Under the pieces are notes generated by a model. The model made no database searches. It had not been told where the DNA came from and was given only the letters and a program-made list of their open reading frames with translations. Made by a program: the position numbers and the translations under genes. From NCBI RefSeq assembly GCF_013359725.1, contig NZ_JABFMW010000012.1, positions 39,123 through 103,122 of the forward strand: DNA of 64,000 bases, in the 5' to 3' direction. Within the stretch, counting starts at the first letter, position 1. Each line of letters starts with the position of its first letter. This stretch comes from Pseudarthrobacter sp. C4D7. Lineage in GTDB: Bacteria > Actinomycetota > Actinomycetes > Actinomycetales > Micrococcaceae. Of the stretch, positions 24,577-34,634 are shown piece after piece.

Positions 24577-24956
24577 GAGGCAGTTCCCTGCGCAGGATGG
24601 TTGGTGACGCGGTGATGGGCCGGCTCCCCGCCGAGGGCATGCTCGGCCTGGAAGATGGCATCGGCCACCAGTTGCCGGGCGTGCTCGTTCTCCAGCCGGT
24701 AGAGCACCCGGGTCCCGTCCTGCCTCGTGGAGACCATCCGGGCCAGCCGCATTTTTGCGAGGTGCTGGGACACGGCTGCGGGGGACTTGCCTACGACATC
24801 GGCCAGGGCGCCCACCGCCATCTCGCCGTCGCGGAGTGCCAGGATGATCCGCACCCTGGTGGCGTCGGCCAGCATGGCGAAGACTTCCACAGCCAATTCC
24901 ACGTACTGGCTGTCGACGCCCAGCGCGCAAGCATTCGTATCTGCATTCATGCGCAT
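24573..24956 (-). CDS. ArsR/SmtB family metal-sensing repressor
   Basis: 127 residues. Winged helix: VFAMLADATRVRIILALRDGEMAVGALAD and KSPAAVSQHLAKMRLARMV. Histidines at about 92 and 106 in the last helix (ENEHARQL, FQAEHALGG) fit an alpha-5 zinc/cobalt/nickel site like that of CzrA or NmtR; the extra His tail (AHHRVTNH) may add ligands. GTGA-coupled to the CDF exporter. The start region overlaps a palindromic ATGCGCAT sequence that could be an operator. Confidence 0.9.
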   Translation of the reverse strand: MRMNADTNACALGVDSQYVELAVEVFAMLADATRVRIILALRDGEMAVGALADVVGKSPAAVSQHLAKMRLARMVSTRQDGTRVLYRLENEHARQLVADAIFQAEHALGGEPAHHRVTNHPAQGTAS

Positions 24957-25101
24957 ATAGTGTCACAGTTGCAGCGCCTGCGCACTGTGGCGCGTCCCGC
25001 CGTCGTCCCCGAAAGAGGCCCGGTCCGGAGCGGACCGCCCTAGAGTGGGGAGCGTTGCATGGCACTCTGCCTGCCGCCTGACCAGTCCCGAAAGGAATTA
25101 G

Positions 25102-25944
<843 letters not shown>

Positions 25945-25955
25945 GAAGCAAACGC

Positions 25956-25985
25956 GTCCGACGGCGGCATGGGCCGCCGTCGGAC
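25956..25985. terminator. Perfect 13-bp hairpin between convergent genes
   Basis: GTCCGACGGCGGC / GCCGCCGTCGGAC with ATGG loop, 11 bp after the hydrolase stop and 37 bp from the convergent response-regulator stop. Confidence 0.8.
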
Positions 25986-26022
25986 ACCCCGCCGGGCTTG
26001 GTCCGATGCCCCGCCGGAGGCC

Positions 26023-26436
26023 CTAGCAGTTGGATTTGCCCGGTATCTGAGGCTCCTGGGGCACGGCATCCGCAGGACACAACTGGGCGGCCAGCGCTTT
26101 CAGTTCCTTCGGGTGGAAAGGCTTGGTGAGGTAGGCGGCGGCGCCGGACGCCATCCCGGCCAGGACGTCGTCCTCTTCCGACCGGGCCGTCAGGAACAGC
26201 AGCGGCGCGGACGTGAGGGCACGGATGGCGCGGGCCACCACATGCCCGTCCATATCGGGAAGCCCAAGGTCCAGGGTGACCAAGGCAATGGCGGGATCGG
26301 CTGCCGCGGCGATGCCCTCCGTGCCCGTGCCCACCGCCTTGACCAGGAACCCGGAACGGGACAGGACCACCGAGACCAGGCCCCTGATATCGTCGTCATC
26401 CTCCACGACAAGGCAAACACGCTGTTGCTGATTCAT
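26023..26436 (-). CDS. Stand-alone response regulator receiver domain protein
   Basis: 137 residues, a single REC domain: VEDDDD acidic pocket at 11-15, phospho-acceptor Asp in LVTLDLGLPDMDG, then FLTARS and AAYLTKPFHP with the conserved Thr and Lys. No output domain, so it works as a phospho-relay or through protein contacts. No kinase nearby. It lies 67 bp downstream of the GAF-ANTAR gene on the same strand, and both could respond in one pathway. Confidence 0.9.
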   Translation of the reverse strand: MNQQQRVCLVVEDDDDIRGLVSVVLSRSGFLVKAVGTGTEGIAAAADPAIALVTLDLGLPDMDGHVVARAIRALTSAPLLFLTARSEEDDVLAGMASGAAAYLTKPFHPKELKALAAQLCPADAVPQEPQIPGKSNC

Positions 26437-26503
26437 TTAGCCCCCCGGCGAAAAGTTGGCACCAGTCTACTGGTGGGATGGCCCGTTGCTGCAGACCGCC
26501 TGC

Positions 26504-27262
26504 CTACCCGTCGTAATGGGTGCGCGCAGGCCCCTGGCCCAGGGCATTCACCACCGCGGCAGCGACGTCGTGGAGCTTGGTGTTCCGGGTACTGGACGCC
26601 GTCTTCAGGATGGCGAAGGCGTCCTGCTGGCTGCACCGGTTCTGGGCCATGATGATGCCCACGGCCATATCGATGACCGTGCGGGATTCCAGTGTGGCGC
26701 GAAGGTTTGCCGCCGTTTCGCTGTAATGCGCAAACCGCACTGCCAGGCGGAGCGCCAGCGACGTCTGGCTGACAAAATCCTCGGCGAACTTGAGGATGCG
26801 GCCCTCGAACCGGTGGGGCCTGCCGGAGTACAGCAGCAGCGCGGCCTTCGTCTCGCCTTCCAGCCGGAAGGGGAGGGCCGCAACCGACCTGATCCCCTGT
26901 GCCACCACCGCCGGGGAGTAATCGGGCCAGCGGCCGTCGCCGGAAAGGTCCGGGGCGTGGACAGTTTCCTGGGCCGTGAATGCCGTCAGGCTGGGAGTCT
27001 CGGCGAACGTATGCTCGAGGCGTCCGATCGACTTCGCTTCCCGGCTGCTGCTGGCGATCGTGGCTGTTTTCCGTTGCCGGAGCAGCGTGATGGCGCAGAG
27101 CATCTCGTCGCCGGGTTCGGAGAGGTTTCGTGCGGACACCTGCGCCAGTTCATTAAGGAAATCTTCAACGTCGGAACTGTTGAGGACCAGTTCATGCAGG
27201 TGCTCGGTGATGGATGTATCGGTTTTTGCTGTTGACTCGCCGGCCACGGTTCTTGGTGCCAT
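26504..27262 (-). CDS. GAF and ANTAR domain transcription antitermination regulator
   Basis: 252 residues, third copy in the window. GAF about 35-175 (FAETPSLTAFTAQETVHAPDLSGDGRWPDY), ANTAR about 185-245 (SRTVIDMAVGIIMAQNRC, TASSTRNTKLHDVA). The C-terminal half is very like the copies at 6810 and 8119. The 273 bp upstream (27263-27535) contain no gene I can support. Confidence 0.9.
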   Translation of the reverse strand: MAPRTVAGESTAKTDTSITEHLHELVLNSSDVEDFLNELAQVSARNLSEPGDEMLCAITLLRQRKTATIASSSREAKSIGRLEHTFAETPSLTAFTAQETVHAPDLSGDGRWPDYSPAVVAQGIRSVAALPFRLEGETKAALLLYSGRPHRFEGRILKFAEDFVSQTSLALRLAVRFAHYSETAANLRATLESRTVIDMAVGIIMAQNRCSQQDAFAILKTASSTRNTKLHDVAAAVVNALGQGPARTHYDG

Positions 27263-27535
27263 TCATTCAGGTCAAAACGAGCCTGCAACACAGCGGCACC
27301 CCGCCACGTGGGGGGAAACCGGTGATGGTCGCTGGATCGACGAACTTTCCAACGGCCTGCTGCTAAACCGATAACCAGAGTATATACATCCCGGAACAGG
27401 GCTAAACCGCCAACGCTCCAGGGCCGCAATCCGGGTTGCTGGCGCCGGGCAACGTCCACCCGGCACAATGAAGCAGGATCCGGTACCGTCTCCGCCGGCC
27501 CGTTGACTGCGGTCCCGCCGCGGAAGGACAGGAAC

Positions 27536-28129
27536 ATGACCAGGCTTCTTATCATTGGGCCGCCGGGCTCCGGCAAGGGAACGCAGGCCGAGCACCTGGC
27601 GCGCCATTTCAAGGTCCCTGCCGTGTCCACCGGCGAGATCTTCCGGAGCAACGTCAGCCGGAAGACAGACCTGGGAAACCAGGCCGCGCAGTACCTGGAC
27701 GACGGCCATTTCGTCCCGGACCACCTCACCAATGCGCTGGTGAAAGACCGGCTCCTGGAGGGCGACGTGATGCACGGCTTCCTGCTGGACGGCTACCCGC
27801 GCACGGCGCCGCAGGCAACCGAACTCGATGCCATGCTCGCAGCCAGTGGCCATGCTTTGGACGCCGTCATCGAACTGCAGGCGCCGGACGCGGAACTGGA
27901 GGAGCGGATGCAGCGCCGCGCCGCGGAACAGGGCCGGACCGACGACACTATCGACGTCTTCCGCCGCCGGCTGGACCTCTACCACCGTCAGACGCATGAA
28001 GTAGTCTCGGTGTACGCGGGCCGGGGCATCCTGGTGACCGTCAACGGCAGCGGCGATCCGGGCGGGATCACCGCAGCGGCAATCGCCGCCGTCGAACAGT
28101 TCCTCGCAGCCCCGCAACCCCCGTCCTGA
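27536..28129 (+). CDS. Adenylate kinase, short type
   Basis: 197 residues from ATG 27536 (AAGGACAGGA upstream). P-loop GPPGSGKGTQ at residues 7-16, NMP-binding STGEIFR and LDGYPRT, and EQGRTDDTIDVFRRRL near the end. The long LID/zinc domain is missing, so it is the short form. A housekeeping adk normally sits beside secY in the ribosomal cluster; this copy is therefore probably a paralogue with a different niche or NMP preference. Confidence 0.9.
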   Translation: MTRLLIIGPPGSGKGTQAEHLARHFKVPAVSTGEIFRSNVSRKTDLGNQAAQYLDDGHFVPDHLTNALVKDRLLEGDVMHGFLLDGYPRTAPQATELDAMLAASGHALDAVIELQAPDAELEERMQRRAAEQGRTDDTIDVFRRRLDLYHRQTHEVVSVYAGRGILVTVNGSGDPGGITAAAIAAVEQFLAAPQPPS

Positions 28130-28174
28130 CCGAAGCAACGCACGGTGAACGCACTCCAACAGAAGGAAACACTG

Positions 28175-29044
28175 ATGAGAATTGCCGTTACAGGCGGAAA
28201 TGGAAAACTGGGACGGCACGTGGTGCGCCGGCTCACCGGCGACGGCCACCAGGTCCTCACCCTGGACCGCGCGGGCGAGCGAAGCCCGGGGCTGTTGATG
28301 GTGGACCTGCGCAACTACGGCCAGGTCGTGGATGCGCTCCTGGGCGTTGATGACCGGCATGACGGGTTCGACGCCGTGGTGCACCTGGGTGCCATTCCCG
28401 CCCCGGGCATCCTTCCGGACGCGGCCACGTTCGAAAACAACATGCTCTCCACCTACAACGTCTTCCAGGCCGCACGGCGTGCCGGCATCAAGAACGTGGT
28501 GTACGCATCCAGCGAGACCGTGCTGGGGCTGCCGTTCGACACGGACCCGCCCTACATCCCGGTGGACGAGGAATACCCGCCGCGGCCGGAAAGCACTTAC
28601 TCCCTGGTGAAGACCCTGGAGGAGCAGATGGCCGTGGAAATGACGCGGTGGGACCCGGAGCTGAGCATTACGGGCCTGCGGTTCTCCAACGTCATGGACG
28701 AATCCGACTACGCGAAGTTCCCTTCCTTCGATGCCGACGCGACGCTGCGGAAGTGGAACCTGTGGGGCTACATCGACGGCAGGGACGGCGCACAGGCTGT
28801 GGTGCGGGCGCTCGAAAATGCACGTCCCGGATTCGAAGCCTTCATCATCGCCAACGCGGACACCGTCATGAGCAGGTCCAGCGCCAGCCTCGCAGCCGAG
28901 GTGTTCCCGGGCGTCAAGGTCACCAAGGAACTGGGCGAGCACGAAACGATGCTCTCCATCGACAAGGCGCGCCGGCTCCTGGGCTACGAACCTGAGCACA
29001 GCTGGCGGAACCACGCAGCTGCCGGCACCGGTGGCAAGGCGTAA
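28175..29044 (+). CDS. NAD(P)-dependent epimerase/dehydratase-like oxidoreductase
   Basis: 289 residues from ATG 28175 (AGAAGGAA upstream). Extended SDR: Rossmann VTGGNGKLGRHVVRRL, active-site Ser in VYASSETVLG, and YSLVK as the YxxxK catalytic pair. The substrate could be a nucleotide sugar or uronate; nothing nearby decides. It follows the adenylate kinase by 45 bp on the same strand. Confidence 0.85.
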   Translation: MRIAVTGGNGKLGRHVVRRLTGDGHQVLTLDRAGERSPGLLMVDLRNYGQVVDALLGVDDRHDGFDAVVHLGAIPAPGILPDAATFENNMLSTYNVFQAARRAGIKNVVYASSETVLGLPFDTDPPYIPVDEEYPPRPESTYSLVKTLEEQMAVEMTRWDPELSITGLRFSNVMDESDYAKFPSFDADATLRKWNLWGYIDGRDGAQAVVRALENARPGFEAFIIANADTVMSRSSASLAAEVFPGVKVTKELGEHETMLSIDKARRLLGYEPEHSWRNHAAAGTGGKA

Positions 29045-29214
29045 TTCCCACCTGCAGTAAACGGGTCCGTACCGGCCGCCGAGACCGGTGCGGACCCGGC
29101 CAGGGCACCCCGTTCCCGGCCCCTGCGCTGTGGCGGTTGGCCGGGTGATGGAGGGAATGGCCTGTCATGGGGATAATCTTCAGCCTAGGCATTTTCACGG
29201 CACGCGCATGAGCC

Positions 29215-30045
29215 GTGCATCAACAGGGCGCAGGGACGGGCAGCACATTGGCACAAAAATCAGCAGGGTCCGCAGTCACTCAGGGGAAGTCCGGCATGTG
29301 GCGCACGTTCCATGAAAAGTTCGTGGTGGAGGAGCGCTACATCGATCCTTCCGACCGGCGCCGCCTTTACCGCGCGTCGGCCATCCTGGCCGTGGTGGGG
29401 CTGGCACTCTTCATCGCCACGCTGATCAGCGTGGTCCAGTCCGGCGGCCTTGCCGCTGCAGACCATCCCGTGCACGACTGGCTGCTGACGACGCGTTCAG
29501 CAGCCGCCACCGCCATCATGATTTTCCTCGCCATTTTCTTCGGACCCATCGCCCTGCCCATCATCGTGCTGGTGGTCATCCTGGTGTGGGGATTCGCCGC
29601 CAAGCACGCCTGGCGGCCCATCCTGCTGGCATCAGCAATGCTGACGGGTGTGATCGTCTCGCAGATTATCCTCCACATCGTCCAGCGTTCCCGGCCCCCC
29701 GTTGACCAGATGCTGTTCGGGGCCGACCAGACTTTTTCCTTCCCTTCCGGGCACGTCCTGGGAGCCTGTGACTTCCTGTTGGTGGGCGCCTACCTGATCT
29801 TCTCCCGGCGCCGGAACCCGCGGGCGGCCGTCTTCGGATTCATTGGGGCCGGCATCGGAATCGTCCTCGCCATCGCCAGCCGCCTTTATCTCGGCTACCA
29901 CTGGCCCACGGACACGATCGCCTCGTTCTCACTGTCACTGCTCATCCTGGGCGGCGTGATCGCGCTGGATACCTGGCGGACGGCAAGAATTCCGGGGGAA
30001 CGGGTCACGGGCGAGCTGTCCAAGGAAGAGTCCGGCGGGAAGTAG
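29215..30045 (+). CDS. PAP2 family phosphatase, membrane-bound
   Basis: 276 residues in the longest frame (GTG 29215); TTG at residue 12 and ATG at residue 28 are alternatives, the latter after GGGGAAG. Membrane helices with the three phosphatase motifs: QRSRPP, FPSGHVLGA and SRLYLGYHWPTD. It dephosphorylates lipid phosphates such as undecaprenyl pyrophosphate or phosphatidate outside the membrane. Single gene; stop 29 bp from the convergent HspR-like gene. Confidence 0.87.
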   Translation: MHQQGAGTGSTLAQKSAGSAVTQGKSGMWRTFHEKFVVEERYIDPSDRRRLYRASAILAVVGLALFIATLISVVQSGGLAAADHPVHDWLLTTRSAAATAIMIFLAIFFGPIALPIIVLVVILVWGFAAKHAWRPILLASAMLTGVIVSQIILHIVQRSRPPVDQMLFGADQTFSFPSGHVLGACDFLLVGAYLIFSRRRNPRAAVFGFIGAGIGIVLAIASRLYLGYHWPTDTIASFSLSLLILGGVIALDTWRTARIPGERVTGELSKEESGGK

Positions 30046-30074
30046 GGCCCCCTACCCCTGCGCATGCGGGGGTG

Positions 30075-30392
30075 TTACCGGGGCCGTGACCTGGCGCGTT
30101 TCAGCGCCTGGTGCAGTTCCACGTTTGCCGCCTCGAGTTCCAGGACCTTGGCAACGCCTGCCAGGTTCAGCCCTTCGTCAAGCAGCTCCCCGATTCTCTG
30201 CAGAACCGCGATGTCGTCATCGCTGTACTGGCGGGTGCCGCCGGCAGTACGCGACGGCGTCAGGAGCCCTTTGGTTTCATACATCCTGATGTTCTGCTGC
30301 CCGGTTCCCGTCAACTCCGAGGCCACCGAAATGGCATAGAGGGCCCGTGATCCGGAGGGGCGCGCGCCGCGGACCGCACCAGATGCTGCCAT
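30075..30392 (-). CDS. MerR-family HspR-like regulator
   Basis: 105 residues from ATG 30392. YAISVASELTGTGQQNIRMYETKGLL then TPSRTAGGTRQYSDDDI and NLAGVAKVLELE closely match HspR, the heat-shock repressor of actinobacteria. Divergent from an Hsp20 gene, so probably its repressor. No HAIR element (CTTGAGT-n7-ACTCAAG) is seen in the 136 bp between them, so this paralogue would recognise a different site. The C-terminus is a basic tail. Confidence 0.85.
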   Translation of the reverse strand: MAASGAVRGARPSGSRALYAISVASELTGTGQQNIRMYETKGLLTPSRTAGGTRQYSDDDIAVLQRIGELLDEGLNLAGVAKVLELEAANVELHQALKRARSRPR

Positions 30393-30528
30393 GAATACTC
30401 CCAAAAACGCTCCGGCGGTGTCTTGCTTCAGTTTCCCACGAGTGCTATAAAAAATCTACATTCACCACCATAGATCAGGTGATGGTTGACAGGCGCAGAT
30501 CAACACGTGGAAGCCGAAGGAGAGGGAA

Positions 30529-30957
30529 ATGATGTTGATGCGTACGGACCCGTTCCGTGAGCTCGACCGGCTCACGCAGCAGGTCTTTGGAACAACCGCC
30601 CGTCCGGCCGTCATGCCCATGGACGCCTGGCAGGAGGACGGCGAGTTCGTGGTGGCGTTCGACCTTCCCGGCGTGAAGGTGGATGCGCTGGACCTGAACG
30701 TCGAGCGGAACGTCCTGACGGTGCGGGCAGAGCGGAAGGATCCCGCGCAGCCCACTGTGGAGCTCGTGGCCGCCGAGCGTCCCCGCGGCGTATTCAGCCG
30801 CCAGTTGATCCTGGGCGACACCCTGGACACGGCGAAGATCAAAGCCAGCTACGACCAGGGTGTCCTGACCCTGCGGATCCCGGTTGCCGGGCAGGCCAAG
30901 CCGCGGAAGATCGAGATCCAGGCCCGGCAGGGCGGCGGGCAGCAGACCAACACCTAG
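30529..30957 (+). CDS. Hsp20/alpha-crystallin small heat-shock protein
   Basis: 142 residues. Alpha-crystallin domain about 35-130: [56 protein letters not shown]. An ATP-independent holdase that binds unfolding proteins. Start ATG ATG after GGAGAGGGAA. Divergent from the HspR-like gene and followed 59 bp later by a J-domain protein, a typical stress grouping. Confidence 0.93.
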   Translation: MMLMRTDPFRELDRLTQQVFGTTARPAVMPMDAWQEDGEFVVAFDLPGVKVDALDLNVERNVLTVRAERKDPAQPTVELVAAERPRGVFSRQLILGDTLDTAKIKASYDQGVLTLRIPVAGQAKPRKIEIQARQGGGQQTNT

Positions 30958-31016
30958 GGTGCTCTTTCACATGCCGCCCATCAGGGGCGGAGGAGTGGGC
31001 GGAACAGGAGGCTGCG

Positions 31017-31394
31017 ATGGCAGGCGCCCCAGATTTCTACGCTGTCCTGGGCGTTGGCCGGAAGGCCACCCGGCAGGAAATCAGGCATGCGTACCGGGCC
31101 CTGATGCGCAGCCACCATCCGGACATGGACGCAGGCAGGATGGACGGCGGCAACCACGATGGTGGGAGCCGGACCGCCGCGACGGCCCATCCCGGCCGGC
31201 GGGAGGACCTCCTGGGCATCATGCAGGCGTTCAACGTGCTGGGCGATCCAGTGCGGCGCGCCGAGTACGACCGGGGGCTGGCCGCCGGATCACCCACCAT
31301 CGTTCCGGTCCGGCATGGACGCCGCGCCGGAACGGCGGCCGGGCCTGCCCTCCGCGTCACCCCGGTGCGATGGGAAAGCGGGCCCTGGGCCTGA
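31017..31394 (+). CDS. J-domain (DnaJ-like) protein with insertion
   Basis: 125 residues. J domain: DFYAVLGVGRKATRQEIRHAYRALMRSHHPD, with the essential HPD, then IMQAFNVLGDPVRRAEYD. Between them is a Gly/Asp/Arg-rich insertion of about 25 residues (AGRMDGGNHDGGSRTAATAH) that lengthens the loop after HPD. No zinc-finger or substrate-binding domain, so it probably recruits DnaK locally. Clustered with Hsp20. Confidence 0.85.
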   Translation: MAGAPDFYAVLGVGRKATRQEIRHAYRALMRSHHPDMDAGRMDGGNHDGGSRTAATAHPGRREDLLGIMQAFNVLGDPVRRAEYDRGLAAGSPTIVPVRHGRRAGTAAGPALRVTPVRWESGPWA

Positions 31395-31448
31395 AACAGG
31401 GAAAACAAACCACAGCAGTGCCATTCATCCAAGGAGGCGGAGAGCTGC

Positions 31449-31826
31449 ATGAGCGACTGGCGGCGCTACGATTCACACCTTATTCCCGCATTCCATGAGC
31501 GCTTCGAGCAGCGCTGGGGTCCGGGAACCGCACCCTTCCTGGACCCCGAGGCGCACGAGCAGCCCCTCCCGCGGGCGCAGTGGCTGAACCCGGACACCGG
31601 TGCCGCCCTGGCGGTGGTCCCGGTCTGGACGGCCGACGAAAGCCAGCAGCGGTCTTTCGGGGTGTTCTACCTGCCGCCGGCGGGGGACATCTGGGTCCTG
31701 CGCCCGGGCTACACGGGGTATTTGGAACCGTCGGACGGCGACTCGGAACACCTGGTGACCCTGCGCAATGATGCCTTCCGCAAGGCAGTGGCGCATGCCA
31801 AGGAATTCCTGTTCGGTTCCCAATAG
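31449..31826 (+). CDS. Conserved-looking hypothetical protein, 125 residues
   Basis: Soluble, aromatic-rich protein (MSDWRRYDSHLIPAFHERFE; FGVFYLPPAGDIWVLRPGYTGYL). No recognisable family. ATG 31449 has GGAGGCGGAG upstream. It follows the J-domain gene by 54 bp on the same strand, so it may belong to the Hsp20 stress operon. Confidence 0.7.
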   Translation: MSDWRRYDSHLIPAFHERFEQRWGPGTAPFLDPEAHEQPLPRAQWLNPDTGAALAVVPVWTADESQQRSFGVFYLPPAGDIWVLRPGYTGYLEPSDGDSEHLVTLRNDAFRKAVAHAKEFLFGSQ

Positions 31827-31923
31827 ACGCCGGCGTCCGCTGCGGGGTTGCTGCTCGTCACCGGTCACGTGCTGTGACATTCTGGGACGTACCCAAACAC
31901 CGTGATCAAAAGGCTGGACCCCA

Positions 31924-33501
31924 ATGCACATCACCGCCAAGGACCTCGCAGCGCTCATCCCTCCGGGGTTCACGCTTGGCGTCGCAACCGCAGCATTCCA
32001 GATCGAGGGCGCCCTTGACGAAGACGGCCGGGGACCTTCGGGGTGGGACAGGTTCGCCGCCAAGCCCGGCGCCATCGTTGAGGACCACAGCCCGGTGGTG
32101 GCCACGGACCACTACCACCGGATGCCGCAGGACGTGGCACTGCTGAAGCAGCTCGGCGTCGATTCCTACCGGTTCTCCTTCTCCTGGCCGCGCATCCAGC
32201 CCAGCGGTTCCGGGCCGGCCAACCCCGCAGGACTGGCGTTCTACGACCGGCTCCTGGATGAGTTGCTGGCCAACGGAATCTCGCCCATGGCCACCATCTA
32301 CCACTGGGACACGCCCCTGGAGCTGGACGAAGCAGGCGGGTGGATGAACCGGGACACGGCCTACCGGCTGGGGGAGTATGCCGCCATCGTGGCTGAGGCC
32401 TTTGGGGACCGGGTGGCCCGGTGGGTCACCGTCAACGAGCCGGCAACCGTGAGCGCCAATGGCTACGCCTTTGGCGTCCACTCGCCGGGTAAGGAGCTCG
32501 CACTGGGTGCCTTCCCCACCGTCCACCACCAGTTGCTGGGCCATGGCCTGGCCGTCCAGGCCCTCCGCGCCGCCAAGGTGCCCGGTGAAATCGGAATGAC
32601 CAACGTCTACTCACCCATGGTGCCCAACTCGATCAACCCGCTGGACAAGATCAGCGCCGGGATCATGGACCTGGGCCAGAACCGGCTCTACGCGGACCCA
32701 GTCCTCACGGGCAAGTACCCTGACCTGATCCGTGCCGCCAAGTTCTTCAGCTCCTTTGAGCACCCTGAAGAAGACATGACGATCATTTCCCAGCCCCTGG
32801 ATTTCTACGGACTCAACTACTACATGCCCACCAAGGTGGCGGCCGGGCCCGGCGGCGGCACCGTGCCCACAAGCATGGCGGAGGCCATGGGCAGCGACCT
32901 CAGCGCCACGGGCGGCGGCCCTACGCCCTTCCACGTGGAAGCCTGGCCGGAAGCGGACATCACCGCCTACGGCTGGCCGGTCAAGCCCGAGTACATGGCG
33001 GTGGCGCTGAAGGAGATGGCGGACAGGTACCCCAACCTGCCGCCGGTGATCATCACCGAGGGTGGAGCAAGCTTCGAGGACATCATGGTCCGGGACAAGT
33101 CGACCAACACGCGGTTCATCCCGGACGAGCGCCGGTTGAAGTACATCTCCGACCACCTTGAATCCGCCCTGCGGGCCACGGCGCCAGGCGGCGTGGCGGA
33201 GTCCGTGGACCTGCGCGGCTACTACGTGTGGTCTTTCCTCGACAACTTCGAATGGTCCGCCGGCTACAAGCAGCCTTTCGGCCTGCTGCACGTGGACTTC
33301 GAAACGCTGGAGCGCACGCCCAAGGCATCCTACTTCTGGTACCAGGAGCTCATTGAGGAACGGGACCTGGCTGCCGCGGCCGGGGCCACGATCGCCCAGG
33401 CCGTGGTTCCGGACCTTCTGGGCGATGACGACCTTTCCGGCAGTGACGAGCTCCCCGGAAGTGATGACGTGTTGGCCGGCCCTGAGCAGTCAGCCCCTTA
33501 G
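31924..33501 (+). CDS. Glycoside hydrolase family 1 beta-glucosidase
   Basis: 525 residues. GH1 barrel: FTLGVATAAFQIEGA, RFSFSWPRIQPSGSG, YHWDTPL, acid/base Glu in VTVNEPA, nucleophile Glu in IITEGGASF (the usual TENG is here TEGG), and WSFLDNFEWSAGY. Hydrolyses beta-glucosides in the cytosol. A 35-residue acidic tail (GDDDLSGSDELPGSDD) follows the domain. The 3' end overlaps the convergent App1 gene by 12 bp. Confidence 0.93.
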   Translation: MHITAKDLAALIPPGFTLGVATAAFQIEGALDEDGRGPSGWDRFAAKPGAIVEDHSPVVATDHYHRMPQDVALLKQLGVDSYRFSFSWPRIQPSGSGPANPAGLAFYDRLLDELLANGISPMATIYHWDTPLELDEAGGWMNRDTAYRLGEYAAIVAEAFGDRVARWVTVNEPATVSANGYAFGVHSPGKELALGAFPTVHHQLLGHGLAVQALRAAKVPGEIGMTNVYSPMVPNSINPLDKISAGIMDLGQNRLYADPVLTGKYPDLIRAAKFFSSFEHPEEDMTIISQPLDFYGLNYYMPTKVAAGPGGGTVPTSMAEAMGSDLSATGGGPTPFHVEAWPEADITAYGWPVKPEYMAVALKEMADRYPNLPPVIITEGGASFEDIMVRDKSTNTRFIPDERRLKYISDHLESALRATAPGGVAESVDLRGYYVWSFLDNFEWSAGYKQPFGLLHVDFETLERTPKASYFWYQELIEERDLAAAAGATIAQAVVPDLLGDDDLSGSDELPGSDDVLAGPEQSAP

Positions 33502-34602
33502 CAGGTCCAGCATGGCGAGCTGCCTGGCAATGCCGGCGCCGTCGGGGGCGTAGATCCACGGCACCCGGGACGCGGTGTGGTCGCCGTCCTCCGAGTGGCC
33601 GCCGGCGAACACCGACTCGCTGACGGACAGCTGGCGGATGGCGATGGCGGCAACCTTGTCCGGGTTCTCTGCGGCGAAAGCGGAGTAAATGGCCTCGTCA
33701 TGCTGGCCGTTGTCACCGATCAGCAGCCACCGCATCCCGGGGAATTCCTTGGCCAGCCGCTCGAGGTTGCGGTGCTTGTGGTCCTGGCCGCTGCGGAACC
33801 AGCGGTCCTGGGTAAGGCCCCAGTCCGTCAACAGCAGCGGGCCCTGCGGGTACATGTTGCGGGTGAGGAAACGCCCCAGTGTCGGGGCAGCGTTCCAAGG
33901 GCCCGTGGAGAGGTAGATGACCGGTGCCTCCGGGTGCTCAACGGTCAGCCGGTCCAGCAGCACGGCCATTCCCGGGGTGGCCGTGCGGGCCCGTTCGCTG
34001 AGGACGAAGGTGTTCCACAGCGCCAGGAAGGGCCGGGGCAGGGCAGTCACCATGACGGTGTCGTCGATGTCGGAAACGATGCCGAATTCCACGCCCGGGG
34101 CAATCACCTGGATCAGCGCCTCAGCCGGTTCCGTGCCTTCGGCGCGCAGGACCGCCGTGTGCAAGCCAGGGGACAGCTGGACGTCCACCTCGGTGTCGAT
34201 GAGTCCACCCCGGTCTGCGGTGACGTGGGTGACCACATCGCCGATGGTGATTTCGACGTCGCTGAACTGCAGTGGCACCCCGGTGAAGGCACGCCACCCC
34301 CGAATGTTCTGGTTGCCGTTTTTCACTTCGCGTTCGGCTTTGCTCCCCGGCAGCGGTTTCTGGGTCAGCAGGACCCGTCCCAGCACGCGCACCCGGGTGG
34401 TGGAGCCGTACCCCTGGTAGGCGATGGTCTGGGGCACGAAGTTCCACCTTTTGGCGAGAACGATCCGGACGTCGTTGACGGCATCGGAGAGCCTGTGTGC
34501 CAGGCGGAAGAACTGGCTTCCCGACAGCGCGAACTGGCCGATCTTCTTCTGGCAGGGTGCGTTTGCGGTGTCCTGGGCTGGATTCTGCGGAGCCGTGTCC
34601 AT
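33490..34602 (-). CDS. App1 family (DUF2183) phosphatidate phosphatase-like protein
   Basis: 370 residues. A HAD-like catalytic part begins about residue 175 with GIVSDIDDTVMVT (DxDxT motif), then VIYLSTGPWNAAPTL and LLIGDNGQHDEAIY. The N-terminal half is a beta-rich domain (TTRVRVLGRVLLTQKP). Yeast App1 dephosphorylates phosphatidate; bacterial relatives are mostly uncharacterised. Convergent with the GH1 gene, 12 bp overlap. Confidence 0.85.
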   Translation of the reverse strand: MDTAPQNPAQDTANAPCQKKIGQFALSGSQFFRLAHRLSDAVNDVRIVLAKRWNFVPQTIAYQGYGSTTRVRVLGRVLLTQKPLPGSKAEREVKNGNQNIRGWRAFTGVPLQFSDVEITIGDVVTHVTADRGGLIDTEVDVQLSPGLHTAVLRAEGTEPAEALIQVIAPGVEFGIVSDIDDTVMVTALPRPFLALWNTFVLSERARTATPGMAVLLDRLTVEHPEAPVIYLSTGPWNAAPTLGRFLTRNMYPQGPLLLTDWGLTQDRWFRSGQDHKHRNLERLAKEFPGMRWLLIGDNGQHDEAIYSAFAAENPDKVAAIAIRQLSVSESVFAGGHSEDGDHTASRVPWIYAPDGAGIARQLAMLDLLRG

Positions 34603-34634
34603 GCCCTAACTCTGCCACAGCACGGAAACCGGCA

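Noticed and set aside
24949..24958. Palindromic ATGCGCATAT as the ArsR operator
   Set aside because: Overlaps the ArsR start codons and is too short to call separately; mentioned only in that gene's entry.
30393..30528. HAIR element for HspR
   Set aside because: No CTTGAGT-n7-ACTCAAG or close variant found.
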